This document shows positions 41,663 through 52,449 of a stretch of 64,000 bases of DNA, piece by piece. Both the position numbers and the translations under genes were made by a program. Source of the stretch: Malassezia japonica (Eukaryota; Basidiomycota; Malasseziomycetes; Malasseziales; Malasseziaceae); contig NC_083372.1 in assembly GCF_029542785.1 (NCBI RefSeq), positions 960,656 to 1,024,655 of the forward strand, in the 5' to 3' direction. Below the pieces are notes generated by a model that made no database searches, was not told the origin of the DNA, and saw only the letters and a program-made list of their open reading frames with translations. The first letter of the stretch is position 1, and each line of letters opens with the position of its first letter.

Positions 41663-43695
41663 TTACAGTGTCACATCGAGCTCGGTTCTGTGTGCCAATG
41701 CACGGGCCATGGCCTTGGAAGCGTCTGGGAGGCGGTGGTAGGGGCCGGGTATCATGCCACGTGTAGGGTGCTGTATCGAAAAGAAGGGACGCAAGGGAGA
41801 AGTCAATCCATCAAGCGTTGCACGCTCAAAAAGAACTCCGTCCGACTGGACCAGCACAGCTTGCAACAACTGCAAAATGTTGGTGGCCAATGCGTGGTTC
41901 TGTGTTTTGACCTCGGCACTTTTGGAACGCGATATGGAATGCGTCGCTGCTTCCCAAAGCGTGCGGGGGAGTGAAATCAGCCACTCTTGCCATACGTCCC
42001 GCGCGGCATGCACGGCATCCAGCGACACACGGAGGGACACATAAGTGTGCAGCAGCGCAAGGCGCGCCAAAAACTCAAATGCAATTGGTTTTAGAGGGGA
42101 GCTGGTAGGCAGGTCCATGTAGTGGCGCAGCAATGGTTCAATCATGGTCTTAGCATGAGGGGAAGAGAGCAAGAGCCACAGTGTCGGGATAAGCGACAGA
42201 TATAGCTCAGGCGTCAATGCCTCGCCTCCTTCAGCAAGCAGAGCTGCGAGGTATTCGAGTGTGCGATCCATATGTTGAGCGAGCTGCATGCCCTGTTTCT
42301 TCTTTGACTCCTCTTCCGTATGCGCAATTGCACTTAGGGCCACTAGTTCGCAATACACTGCATTCAGACGCAAGAGGCTCGTATTGTCTCCACTGAACGT
42401 AACGGGGAAATACGGCGCCAGATGGCTTAGCAACTGCTGCAGCTGCGGCAGTGCATGAATCGGCGTGCGCACTCCTCGTGCAGCACATGCTGCAATGTGT
42501 TGTGTCACGATCTCGCGCCAGAGTGCAGCAGAAATAGACAGGATCTCTGCGACCAAGTCTAAGTGGACATTGTTCGATGGCCCTTCGGGCGAAAGTGCTG
42601 CAGGCATCGAATCAAGGAGAGTGGCAAGGAGAGATGCATGGAGAAGCTGAGAAAGTCGTTCGTGCGCTGATATTTGAGCGCAGGCCTCGCCTCGGACAGA
42701 AGCGCCCTCTATCAAGGCATCCGTGACACTCATTAGTGGCAATGCACCGAATTCGACCATGGACGACTCAATCCACGGCATATCAGGCACAAGGGCAGTG
42801 GCAATTTGCTCGACAAACAAACGCTCAAAATGTTCCCGATCACTGGCGGAAGTAAAAGCGGCTTGAAAACACCATAGGGGCAAGACAGTGCCAGTATCCG
42901 TGTGCGTCGCCACCGCCATGAAGCGCGACAAGGCACGTAACACACGAAGACGATCGTTTGGCTGTAACTCCACGGACGCTGTACTACCCATCTTGGCTGT
43001 TGGTGCTCCTTGGCGCGCTGCGGCTGCGTCTCCAGCAACGCCGATCATTGCGAAAAAAGCTTGCAGAACACGCTGACCATGCGCATCGCCGATCTGCGTT
43101 TCTTTGTTCACTGCACCTTCCCAGCCGTGTGTCACAGCTGCGCCTGCCTTCTTGAGCAGCAGGTCGAGAATCCGAAGAGCATCGAGTCGAACAGGCATCG
43201 TTATATGGGACATTGCCGATGTCACAAAGAGGAGAATCGACGCGATATAGGGACTGAACTGTGATAGTGACAAGGATTCGGAGAGTGCACCAAAATATGT
43301 GGCCACGGCTGAACGAACTTGAGGGTCATCGTCGCCAATGATTGGGAGGACAGTATTGAGTAGCGTTGGGGTTTCTTGCTCTACCAGAACGGGGTATGTG
43401 CTGATCAACTCTAGCATTCCATTCACTGCATCTTTACGCATACCAGGTGAATGATGCCGCGAGTTTTGCACAAGATCAGCAAGCGTTTGGTTTCGTCGCG
43501 TTGTGAGACTTTGCGAGCGATCGACACTGACGGACTGCTGCGGCAGTGCGATAGTCTTCGCTTTGAAGGATGTATCAGTCGCATTGGATTGCAGTTGTTT
43601 GCCCTTTCCAAGCTTCTGCTTTGTTTTCTGTGTGAGATGCGCGTACACACTTTAAAATCAGTCGCTTGGGCGGCTTTTCGTTTAGTCCCAGCCAT
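41663..43695 (-). CDS. IPI1: Ipi1 (TEX10-like) pre-60S processing factor
   Basis: Exons 43695-43651 and 43627-41663, joined across a 23-nt intron with a GTGTGT donor, give 669 residues. The spliced start (MAGTKRKAAQATDFKKTKQKLGKGKQ, then NATDTSFKAKTIALPQQSV) is the conserved N-terminal region of Ipi1. Helical repeats follow (ADLVQNSRHHSPGMRKDAVNGMLELI, LPIIGDDDPQVRSAVATYFGAL), as in the HEAT-like fold. With Rix1 and Ipi3 it forms the Rix1 complex, needed for ITS2 removal and late 60S maturation. It ends 23 bp from the convergent SnoaL-like gene. Confidence 0.9.
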
Positions 43696-44588
43696 GACGA
43701 GCGAAACAAAAAAAAGTGATGACTAAACATCCGCGTACTTGGTCTGAGCGTCAAGATGCGCAAGCGAAAATAAAAAGTGGGATAGTAGAGAATGTAGGAA
43801 GAAGATATCCATTTCCTCGGCTGTGTATACACGGTTTTGAATCATCCAATACTATAGCGAACAAAATGGCGCAAAGAGAATGACGGGACGAATTGTAATG
43901 CAGGGGGAGGCATTGGCCCGCCAAATCGTTTCCCACATCGGCGCTCTATCTATTTCCATAGTGAGATCGAACAAGTCATGTATGCTAAGATCGAATGCCA
44001 AGGCGAAAAAAGTGTAATACTGCGAAACTGTGCATATTCCAGAGATGGCTATTGCATTTACGCCAATACCCCGCCAAGAATCTGCAGAAATAAGTTGACT
44101 GGTGCAGGCGTATTGGGGGGCGCACGTTCACATTAACATCGCGTGCGCAAAAGCATGGCTGAGTTGGGCGTCACGTTGCGACTAAGCTATCTGAACCTTA
44201 CACCGAAGCAACAAGTGATCCTCCAATGTCTTGGCATTCGTTAGCCAACCACAATCTACGTTGGGCGCCTTTTGGCTCGGCAACCATATGAATTGCATTT
44301 AATGCTGAGCCCAAACAAAAGTCAACTACACACGTGCGTGATTGATTGGACGTGTGTCAATAAAATAATTGCGTCGCTTGATACCCAAACCGCATGGATG
44401 CTTGGCACGTGTGGAGTACCCTCATCGTTTGGCGGTAATGCAATTGTGCTAACGGGGTTTTGAGCATGCCTCGCATCGTGTTCCGCAGGGGTTTGAAAAA
44501 TTGCTTGGCAATGCACCGCATCTTACCAGATTTGAAAAGTATGTAAAGGAGCCATTTTTGCTCGTCTTTAGCCCCTACCGAAATCACA
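43696..44588. promoter_or_regulatory. Intergenic region with two CACGTG sites upstream of PHO89
   Basis: About 890 bp, AT-richer than the coding DNA on either side, without a supported gene. CACGTG occurs at 44331 and 44406, and the weaker CACGTT near 44171. Pho4-type bHLH regulators bind CACGTG/CACGTT upstream of phosphate-starvation genes. Position 180-260 bp ahead of a phosphate transporter fits that role. Other bHLH factors use the same core. Confidence 0.5.
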
Positions 44589-46253
44589 ATGGCGCTCAAC
44601 AAATACGACTGGATTCTTGGTCTTATCACTATCTCCTTCTGTGTTTCGGCCTTCAGCAACGGTGCCAACGATGTGGCCAATTCGTACGCCACATCAGTTG
44701 CCGCGCGCACTCTGACCATGCCACAAGTCGGTGTGCTTGCTGCAATCACCGAGTTTGTTGGTGCTGTGGCTTTGGGTTCGCGTGTTACCAAGACCATCAA
44801 GAGCGGTATCATCGACATCAAGCGCTTCAACGGCAGGCCCGGCGTCCTTATGCTGGCGATGGCCTGCGCCGAGACTGGCTCGGCCATCTGGCTTGCTATT
44901 GCTACTCGCTTGGGTTTCCCCGTTTCGACTACTCAAACGATCATCGGTGCTCTCGTTGGTGTTGGTTTTGCTTCGCAGGCCAGCATCTCCTGGAGCTGGA
45001 AGAAGGGTTCCGTGTCTCAGACCGCCGCATCGTGGGGTATTGCTCCTGCGATTGCTGCTGGTTTCTCTGCCATTATCTTCGCCACCCTTAAGTGGGGTAT
45101 TCTTGAACGCCAGAACTCTATGGCTTGGGCTATGCGCTTGATCCCGCTCTACCTTTCTATGACCTGTGCGATTCTGGCCCTGTTCATTGTCGTCCAGACC
45201 CCTACGTCCCCTTCGCTTGAAGCGTTTGGTGCTGGTAAGGCCGTTGGTATCATCTTGGGTGTGCTCTTCGGCTGCCTCCTCGTTTCATATGTGTTCTTTG
45301 TGCCCTACTTCCATCGCCGTCTGGTCCAGGGCGACAAGCGTATTCGTGCCCACCACATTATTCTTGGCCCTCTTCTCCTGCGTGATGACCCGCCTCTGTT
45401 CTGGACCAACACCAAGGCTTCGGGTACCATTGCGGACGACGACAGTGCCATGACCCACACTGTGAGCGAGTCTGAGACGATCCATGGCCAGGATGTGAAG
45501 AACATTGACGGTGATCTTGAGAACAATGCCACTGTTGTTGCGCCCAAGCCCCTGGGCAAGAGAAAGATCACGCCCGAGGAGCGTTTCCTTGCGCCGAACA
45601 GGCACCTGCCCAGGTACCACCCCCGCCGCCTGACGGGCTACTTGCTCTTCGGCTTGCTCCACGGTGTCACGGTTGACTGTGTTGACTTTAGCAAGGATCA
45701 GCTCGCGGAGATCCACTCCAAGGCGCGTACTTACGATGCCAAGGTCGAGCACTTGTGGACCTACCCCCAGATGCTCAGTGCCATTATCATGTCTATCGCG
45801 CACGGTTCCAACGATGTCTCGAACGCAATTGGCCCCTGGGCTGCTGCGTACGATGCGTGGAAGACGATGACGGTGCGCGCGGACTCGGCCACTCCCGTGT
45901 GGATGCTTGTCGTTGCCGGTCTTCTGCTCGGTATCGGTTTCTGGTTCTTTGGCTACCACATTATCCGTCAGCTGGGCAACAAGCTGACCAAGATGTCGCC
46001 TACTCGTGGTTTCTCTATTGAGCTTGGTGCTGCCATCACCGTACTGCTTGCTTCGCGTCTGTCGCTGCCTGTCTCGACGACGCAGTGTCTGACCGGTGCT
46101 GCTATGGGTGTTGCTCTTATGAACCTTGACGCCGGTGCGCTGAACTGGAAGGCTATGGCCTGGATCTTTGGTGGTTGGGTGTTTACTCTTCCGTGCGCTG
46201 GTCTCATTGCGGGACTGCTCATGCTTATGAGCCTCAACACCCCGCACTTCTAA
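44589..46253 (+). CDS. PHO89: Na+/phosphate symporter of the PiT family (Pho89)
   Basis: A single exon of 554 residues. The two PiT signature repeats are present: AFSNGANDVANSYATSV near residue 20 and AHGSNDVSNAIGPWA near residue 405. Each is followed by PVSTTQ (GFPVSTTQTIIGA, LPVSTTQCLTGA). About 10-12 membrane helices surround a hydrophilic central loop (about 240-370). It imports phosphate with sodium at the plasma membrane. Codon use is strongly C-ending, as in highly expressed genes. It is the last clearly GC-rich housekeeping gene before the AT-richer subtelomeric part. Confidence 0.95.
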   Translation: MALNKYDWILGLITISFCVSAFSNGANDVANSYATSVAARTLTMPQVGVLAAITEFVGAVALGSRVTKTIKSGIIDIKRFNGRPGVLMLAMACAETGSAIWLAIATRLGFPVSTTQTIIGALVGVGFASQASISWSWKKGSVSQTAASWGIAPAIAAGFSAIIFATLKWGILERQNSMAWAMRLIPLYLSMTCAILALFIVVQTPTSPSLEAFGAGKAVGIILGVLFGCLLVSYVFFVPYFHRRLVQGDKRIRAHHIILGPLLLRDDPPLFWTNTKASGTIADDDSAMTHTVSESETIHGQDVKNIDGDLENNATVVAPKPLGKRKITPEERFLAPNRHLPRYHPRRLTGYLLFGLLHGVTVDCVDFSKDQLAEIHSKARTYDAKVEHLWTYPQMLSAIIMSIAHGSNDVSNAIGPWAAAYDAWKTMTVRADSATPVWMLVVAGLLLGIGFWFFGYHIIRQLGNKLTKMSPTRGFSIELGAAITVLLASRLSLPVSTTQCLTGAAMGVALMNLDAGALNWKAMAWIFGGWVFTLPCAGLIAGLLMLMSLNTPHF

Positions 46254-46350
46254 TAATGGATGTACAGTTGGATAGGAGGTAAAATTTGATTGGGATTTAT
46301 GTACACGGTAATCGACTCCACTTAGCGCCACCTTTTCCGGCGCAACAGCG

Positions 46351-48627
46351 ATGTCGTCCGACACGTCTCCGCAAAACGGTGGGGAACCTCCCACCAAGGC
46401 GCGGCGCATGCGAAAGCATGTGAGCTGTTTGGAATGCCGTAATCGTAAGATTCGGTGCGACCGGAACGTGCCTAATTGTTCCTCGTGCGTCCAGCGTGGA
46501 ATCCAGCACCAGTGTCGATGGGGCGACGAGCGAGACTCGGAAGTGTCGCTTGAAAGTCCCGTACTTGCACAGTCGCCCCAGCAAACATCTGAATTCAAGC
46601 AGAGAAACAATATGTGGAAATCTGCATGGAGCGAAACTGAAACGCAGTGTCTGGTTCAACGGATGGACAGTACCGTCTCAGGGCCGCGTATTGCAGGCCT
46701 ACCTACCTTTCCGGATGCCCACAATTGGCGAGGGGAGTCTCTCGCACATATGTATGCTGATGCTCCGGACGCTTGGTTGGATACCATGGAATCCCACCTG
46801 CGAAATCTCCCGGACAGCCTGAGTCTAAATGAGCTAGTCTGTTTCTATTTACGCGTACTTGAACCATTGATCTCGTGTATGAACAGCGTTATATTCAATG
46901 AAGAATATTCGCTTGTTAAGAACAATATTTCTCTCGTGCGCGCTTCTTACGAAGCACAGTACGAGCCGCCACGCCGAGGGGATATTGCGGAGAGCATTCT
47001 CGGCTCCCTCAGTGGCCAAGTACGCCGTCGGAGTGAGGGTCTAACATCTTCTCTTTTCTGGACTGATCCAAAGAACTACGGATTATTAGCACTGCTTTTC
47101 GTTGTGGTTCATACTGCGTGCGACTCCAAACGCAAAGAGGACGTGATTGGACGTCGCCTGCTTCCCAACTGCGACAATGAAGAGCAACTGCAACAGACGC
47201 TAGAAAAACTTTACGACTCGTCTACCTTTTTTTTGCATGCCTCCGACTGTCAAGAGAATCCCACCTTATGGACTTTGCAGTCCATTATCCTTTTGCAGCG
47301 GAAACCTTTGTTTACGTTACGAGTCCCTATTGGATGCCTGTGGAACTCAACGGCTCTTCGATTGGCACAACTCATGGGACTCAGTCGACTTGGAAGTGCT
47401 TTGGACGATGTTGAGAGACTTCAACGTAAGGAGCGTACGATCCGTTCCCAAGACGAAGACATTCTTCAGCGCATGCCTTGGTTGAAAGAGTTTGCGGAAA
47501 ACGACCTCCCAAAACGCGAGCTGGGCCGAAAGATCTGGTCAACCTTGGTCATGGTAGATTGGCTCAAGTCCACGATGATCGACTTTACATACGTCGTATC
47601 CGATGAAGTGAACTGCACTGCACCTCCATGCGCGCTGGGGGACGCGGAGGTGGTCCGCATTGCGTCACTTCCCAAGTCCATGCTGAAGGACAGAAACAGG
47701 GTCTCTCCCAACGTGTTTGGACGTGTCATGTTTGAACTTGCTCGATGTATTCGCCAATCAGCTGCTATTCTTGCTAAAAAGATGAGCAGACATGAAGCTT
47801 TAACATTGGATTACGCGGATATTATGACGATCGATGCACAAATGATTCACCTTTTGGATTCACTTCCCAATTACTTTCGCTTTGATGGTGTTTCAGAACT
47901 GTCGGAAGAAGTGCAGACTATCCACACGCAACATCCCTATCTTTCCTTACAGCGACTCTTTTTGCAAGAACAAATCCACTTCCGCATGCTTCGACTTCAC
48001 AGTCCTTACTTGATGCTTGCACTGCGCGATTTAAAGTATCGCCGCTCTCTTATGGCATGCATTGAAGGTGCTCGCGTTACCGTTGCGGTATGGGAAGAGC
48101 TGGAGCGGACTGAGAATCCGAACCAGCAGATGCACTACATGAAATGGCACTTGCTTTCGGCGGCCATTGTTCTTGACCGTATTATTGGATCGATGGATAC
48201 TGGAGAGTCCCAAGCGACCGCTCCAACCCATGATTATTCACGCCTGAAGAGCACGCTGCGCAAAGCGGTCCGGTTTCTCGAAGAGCGGCAGGCGCTCGTG
48301 TCGTTTGAACGGTTCTGCGGCCAAAACTTGCTTGAATCACTGCGCCGTTTCTGTGCTTCCCCTCAAGAAAGCTTTTCATCGGAAGCTCATACACGAGTAA
48401 CGATTCCAAATCTCGTACTAGAATCTTCGCAAGATTCAGCTACGCAACTTTTGGATGAATTCTCCAAGCTCAGTGACGCTTTGCCACTAGCAACTACCGC
48501 ACCAGATTGGGGCACAGAGGACCCGAATCTGATGGCTGGTCTTGAATTTTTGTTGATGACAGGGGATGGCTTCTCTATGCATGGCGACCAAACGCAGATT
48601 CCGATGCCCCCGCCTCCCACAATGTAG
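46351..48627 (+). CDS. Zn2Cys6 transcription factor, tandem paralogue 1
   Basis: A single exon of 758 residues. The zinc cluster at residues 26-54 reads CLECRNRKIRCDRNVPNC, then SSC and QHQC, preceded by a basic RRMRKH. The middle and C-terminal parts resemble the fungal-specific regulatory domain (ESLAHMYADAPDAWL, LWNSTALRLAQLMGLSRLGSAL, LPNYFRFDGVSELSEEVQ, HPYLSLQRLFLQEQIHFRM). These factors are nuclear and usually bind CGG triplets. It is closely related to the next gene, so a local duplication is evident. The target is unknown; nearby nutrient genes are candidates. Confidence 0.9.
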   Translation: MSSDTSPQNGGEPPTKARRMRKHVSCLECRNRKIRCDRNVPNCSSCVQRGIQHQCRWGDERDSEVSLESPVLAQSPQQTSEFKQRNNMWKSAWSETETQCLVQRMDSTVSGPRIAGLPTFPDAHNWRGESLAHMYADAPDAWLDTMESHLRNLPDSLSLNELVCFYLRVLEPLISCMNSVIFNEEYSLVKNNISLVRASYEAQYEPPRRGDIAESILGSLSGQVRRRSEGLTSSLFWTDPKNYGLLALLFVVVHTACDSKRKEDVIGRRLLPNCDNEEQLQQTLEKLYDSSTFFLHASDCQENPTLWTLQSIILLQRKPLFTLRVPIGCLWNSTALRLAQLMGLSRLGSALDDVERLQRKERTIRSQDEDILQRMPWLKEFAENDLPKRELGRKIWSTLVMVDWLKSTMIDFTYVVSDEVNCTAPPCALGDAEVVRIASLPKSMLKDRNRVSPNVFGRVMFELARCIRQSAAILAKKMSRHEALTLDYADIMTIDAQMIHLLDSLPNYFRFDGVSELSEEVQTIHTQHPYLSLQRLFLQEQIHFRMLRLHSPYLMLALRDLKYRRSLMACIEGARVTVAVWEELERTENPNQQMHYMKWHLLSAAIVLDRIIGSMDTGESQATAPTHDYSRLKSTLRKAVRFLEERQALVSFERFCGQNLLESLRRFCASPQESFSSEAHTRVTIPNLVLESSQDSATQLLDEFSKLSDALPLATTAPDWGTEDPNLMAGLEFLLMTGDGFSMHGDQTQIPMPPPPTM

Positions 48628-48642
48628 CATAATTATCTCATA

Positions 48643-48724
48643 CCCGATCTCAATTTTATTCCCCATCCCGATCCCGTATTGCTGCAATGCCCGATCTTCT
48701 GCCCGATCGGCGCAGACCCCGATC
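48643..48724. promoter_or_regulatory. Array of five CCCGATC heptamers between the two regulator genes
   Basis: CCCGATC starts at 48643, 48667, 48690, 48702 and 48718, all on the same strand, within the 121 bp between the paralogues. The copy at 48702 extends to CCGATCGG, a perfect palindrome (CCG, two bases, CGG). Zn2Cys6 dimers commonly bind paired CCG/CGG triplets. Auto- or cross-regulation by the flanking factors is inferred. Confidence 0.5.
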
Positions 48725-48748
48725 TACCACGATCTCGTGCATTCCGCT

Positions 48749-50971
48749 ATGGCTGCACCCCGCGAAAGGGAGGTAAGCCAGGAGCGAGTCACAAAGGTCC
48801 GTCGGACGCGCAAACATGCAAGTTGCATTGAATGTCGTGTCCGTAAAATCCGCTGCGATAAAAATGTACCCAACTGCTCGTCCTGTGTCCAGCGTGGCCT
48901 TCAGCACCAATGCCGGTGGGGCGATGAACGTGATGCGCTCATCTCGCCAGCGGCCAGTCCGAGCAATGATTGTAATACAGGAAAAAGGAAAACAGTAGAG
49001 AATCTCAAGTCTCAAATACCCGAAACTCATCGCCCGGTAGAGGGCCTTGCTCACCCGGGCTCCCCGTCACTGCTCGTCTCGAGCTCCCAACAGCACCTTG
49101 CAGAACTGTCCATGTCAAACCCAGACGAATGGAGGACAATGATTTCCTCACATCTTGAGCTAATGCCGGAGGGATACCACATGGATGAAATTGTATTGTT
49201 CTATCTACGTGAGCTGGAGCCTCTATTCTGTTGCATGAACAGCGTCATCTTCCAAGATGAATATGCAACGTTGAAGACCAACATCGCTCTTTCACGTTGG
49301 AATAAACAAAATTCTGATCATGAAGACACACCCAACTTCATTGTTGGGTCGCTTACAGGACAGGTACATCAACCGAGTGGGTCGTTGCCTCTGTCGAAGT
49401 TCTGGGCTGATCCAAAGAGTTACGGTTTACTTGCTTTAGTATTTGCTGTCGTCAACGTTGTTTTGAATACAATGCATAAAGGTGAAGTACTTTCCAGACA
49501 TTTCCTTCCCAATTGTGACAGTGAAGAACGTTTCGACCAGGTATCGGAGCAGCTGTACTCGTCATCTATCTTCTTCCTTCACGAGTCTACCTACCAGTTG
49601 ACTCCTACACTTTGGACCCTTCAGACAATCATAATCCTCAAGCGCAAGCCACTAGACTCATTACATGTTACACTCGGGTTGATATGGAACGCAACTGCCA
49701 CGCGCCTTGCGCAACTAATGGGATTGAACCGGCTCGGAAGTGCGATTGAGGACATTAAGCACAAGAATGATAAATCTCCTCTTTATATTGAAGAAGATCC
49801 TGTCAGTCGTATGCCATGGCTGTCTATATTTGCAGAAGATGACCTTCCGAAGAGGGAATTAGGCCGAAAAGTATGGGCTACTCTTTTGACCTTTGACTGG
49901 TTTGCGTCTGGGCATGTTGATTTCGCTTACCTTGTCCCTGATGACATTAATTGTTCGTCAACACCGGCGGCACTATTGGATGACGAAGTGGTCCGACTAG
50001 AAGCGATCCCAGAAGCCGTCTTGGCGAATCCCAACCGACCATCACCAAACGCTTTCGTGCGTCTTTCTTTGGAGCTGTCTTACATTGTTCGGCAAACCTC
50101 TGTGATCTTAACCAAGAGAATAAGCAGGCATGAACCGCTTCATGTGGCTTATGAGGATGTGGCGCTCATCGATCGTCAATTATGCGCACTAGTGGAGAAC
50201 TTACCCAATTACTTGCGTTTTGATGGTCTCTCCGAACTCTCAGATGAAGTACAGGCAATACATGCTCAACATCCCTTTCTGTCTTTGCAGCGCCTGTTCT
50301 TACAGGAACAGATTCATTTTCGAATGCTTCGTCTCCACAGTCCTTATCTTCCGTCGGCACTTCGTGATCCTGCCCGTCGGCGTTCGCTGAAAGCCTGTAT
50401 CGAAGGTGCTCGTGTCACGGTTGCTGTTTGGGAAGAACTGCAACGTGCCGAAAATCCAAATCAGCACATGCACTACATGAAATGGCATTTACTTTCTGCC
50501 GCTTTTGTTCTTAATCGCGTGTTGGCGTTAGTGGGCGACAGCTGGACACAAGATGCTGCAACTGCTTCTGAATATTCACGCTTGAAGAAAACCTTGCGCA
50601 AGGCGCTGGAATTTCTCGAAAAACGGCATGCCCGAGCCCTAGAGACATTTGTCTCTATTCACGGTTCTAAATTACTGGAGTCTATTCGGCGCTTCTGTGC
50701 GTCACAAGACCCTAAATTATCTGTGCTAGAGGGTTCCACTATTGATTCCGCAATCGATGCTCAGTTCGAGCCACCGTCTTCTAATGCACCTCTATCGTTT
50801 TTGGATGAGTTCACCAAGCTTATGGATGCTGTACCTCCTCCTATCGAGGTTCCGAGTTGGAACACAGATGATACATCGCTTCTGGCCGGGCTAGATTTTT
50901 TCCTTGGCGATGGCGATAGGCTTCCCATTGCAAACGATCTATCCATAAACCCATATCAAGACGTGCCCTAA
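48749..50971 (+). CDS. Zn2Cys6 transcription factor, tandem paralogue 2
   Basis: The frame is open upstream into paralogue 1, but the first sensible ATG is at 48749 (MAAPREREVSQ), giving 740 residues. The zinc cluster at about residues 25-53 is CIECRVRKIRCDKNVPNC, then SSC and QHQC. It is nearly identical to that of paralogue 1, so DNA recognition is probably shared. The segments NLPNYLRFDGLSELSDEVQ, FLSLQRLFLQEQIHFRMLRLHSPYL and NPNQHMHYMKWHLLSA are also shared, while the linker after the zinc cluster and the C-terminal 100 residues differ. Codon use is more AT-ending than in paralogue 1, which suggests divergence after duplication. Confidence 0.9.
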   Translation: MAAPREREVSQERVTKVRRTRKHASCIECRVRKIRCDKNVPNCSSCVQRGLQHQCRWGDERDALISPAASPSNDCNTGKRKTVENLKSQIPETHRPVEGLAHPGSPSLLVSSSQQHLAELSMSNPDEWRTMISSHLELMPEGYHMDEIVLFYLRELEPLFCCMNSVIFQDEYATLKTNIALSRWNKQNSDHEDTPNFIVGSLTGQVHQPSGSLPLSKFWADPKSYGLLALVFAVVNVVLNTMHKGEVLSRHFLPNCDSEERFDQVSEQLYSSSIFFLHESTYQLTPTLWTLQTIIILKRKPLDSLHVTLGLIWNATATRLAQLMGLNRLGSAIEDIKHKNDKSPLYIEEDPVSRMPWLSIFAEDDLPKRELGRKVWATLLTFDWFASGHVDFAYLVPDDINCSSTPAALLDDEVVRLEAIPEAVLANPNRPSPNAFVRLSLELSYIVRQTSVILTKRISRHEPLHVAYEDVALIDRQLCALVENLPNYLRFDGLSELSDEVQAIHAQHPFLSLQRLFLQEQIHFRMLRLHSPYLPSALRDPARRRSLKACIEGARVTVAVWEELQRAENPNQHMHYMKWHLLSAAFVLNRVLALVGDSWTQDAATASEYSRLKKTLRKALEFLEKRHARALETFVSIHGSKLLESIRRFCASQDPKLSVLEGSTIDSAIDAQFEPPSSNAPLSFLDEFTKLMDAVPPPIEVPSWNTDDTSLLAGLDFFLGDGDRLPIANDLSINPYQDVP

Positions 50972-52449
50972 GTGTCGCAATTCGATACAAAGAATTGCTT
51001 CAAGACTCTGTCTACGTGCTTCATCAGTGAGGTACTACGAAACAATTTTTGTATTACTTTCGAAGTAGAAAGTGTAGCTAAATGTGAATTCAACAGTAAT
51101 TTACCTGGGTACGTTTTAGAGATGTAGCAAAAGTAATCTTCCAACTAAATAGGTATACAAAAGGGAATATCTGGGCGAGTAACTTTAACAGAATTCTAAA
51201 TACAGAGAGAAACCAAACTATCTGAAAGCACTTTGGATAACTTTGGACCTAGAAGTTTTCTAAAAGAGCACGGTTAGAGGAGTGTCAATGATGCACTGAT
51301 TTTGATCCGTAGGGATACTATTCCTCATTTTCGTTAACGGTTGGGCAAGGTGTGACCCCGAATTAGTTATACTCGTTATACTTCGGAGTATTCAGGCTTG
51401 GTCAAATAATGTGTTACTTTAGAGGGCTAAAACAAGTCCACTATAGGTCAAATACACCCTTCGTGAGTAAATTGAACTTGTTAAAGTTAACCACATATAT
51501 ATCAATCATGCATTCTTCCAGTTTTCAAAAGGGTTTCATTTGAAGTTGTTACACAGCCTTTTGGAAGCTAGGACTTTCGCCTCTGGATCAGTGTGATGAC
51601 CTGAAATTCGGTTCTGTGCGTCAAAAGTAGTCCAAATACATTGACTGGTTTCATTTTCACGTTTTGAAGAGCGTAGATGCAAACACAAACAATAGTGAAT
51701 GCGATTCCAGACATCATTAATGAAGGAGTATTGTTTGCGTTTATTTTGAATGTGCCAATATCAAACTTGACTAGTTTCAATGGCTTACTCAACAGAGGTC
51801 TAAGTACCAGCGCAATACTAGCAAAAGTCCGATATGGCGACATTGCAGACAGGCGTTCTTCAGCATTTAAAGTAAACACAATGTACGACAATGCCAATGA
51901 AGCAGAAGCACTTGTTAGTCTGGCAAACATTCTACCCCTCACAAGAGCCCACAAGCTACCAAGGGCATGCGGCCCGGCAGCAGCATAAAAAAGTTCCCGA
52001 TGAAAGAAAACAACAAAAAAAAAAAGAATATAACAGACCATTTCAATGATGTTCTAAAATAAGAAACAAAAGGACCGACCAACTAATAAAGAAACGAAAA
52101 ACTAGATCAAGGAAGGGAAGAGTTGTACGTAAGTCACATACATCGAAACTTGGTGGGGCCTCTATTCGTGTTGGAAAAGACTGTCGGGAACCACAAGGTA
52201 GAATCAAGACCATATTGTAGTCCTACTAAGTTGATGATTGGATGTTGACGAAGAAGGCCGAAATACATTGCGAATATTGATCGTTTCGTACTGCATCGGA
52301 TTTTTTACGCCTTCCATGGTCCGTTCGAACAGCTCAATAGCCACTCTCCAACGATTATAAGGTGCAAGCCAACGAAAATAAATTCCGCGGATTTAGTGTA
52401 ATGACAGGCTGGATTAACTTTCAAAGTGACCGAGTTGAGCATCAGATAT
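50972..52449. other. AT-rich intergenic stretch, 1.5 kb
   Basis: The largest non-coding gap apart from the telomere. A 157-codon minus-strand frame (52041-51568) with several hydrophobic stretches exists, as does an overlapping plus-strand frame. Neither has family resemblance, splice support or good codon use, so no gene is called. A degraded gene or a spacer between regulators and lipase are both possible. Confidence 0.4.

Noticed and set aside
51568..52041. 157-codon minus-strand frame in the AT-rich gap
   Set aside because: No family resemblance, an overlapping open frame on the other strand, and no codon bias. Kept only as a remark on the gap.
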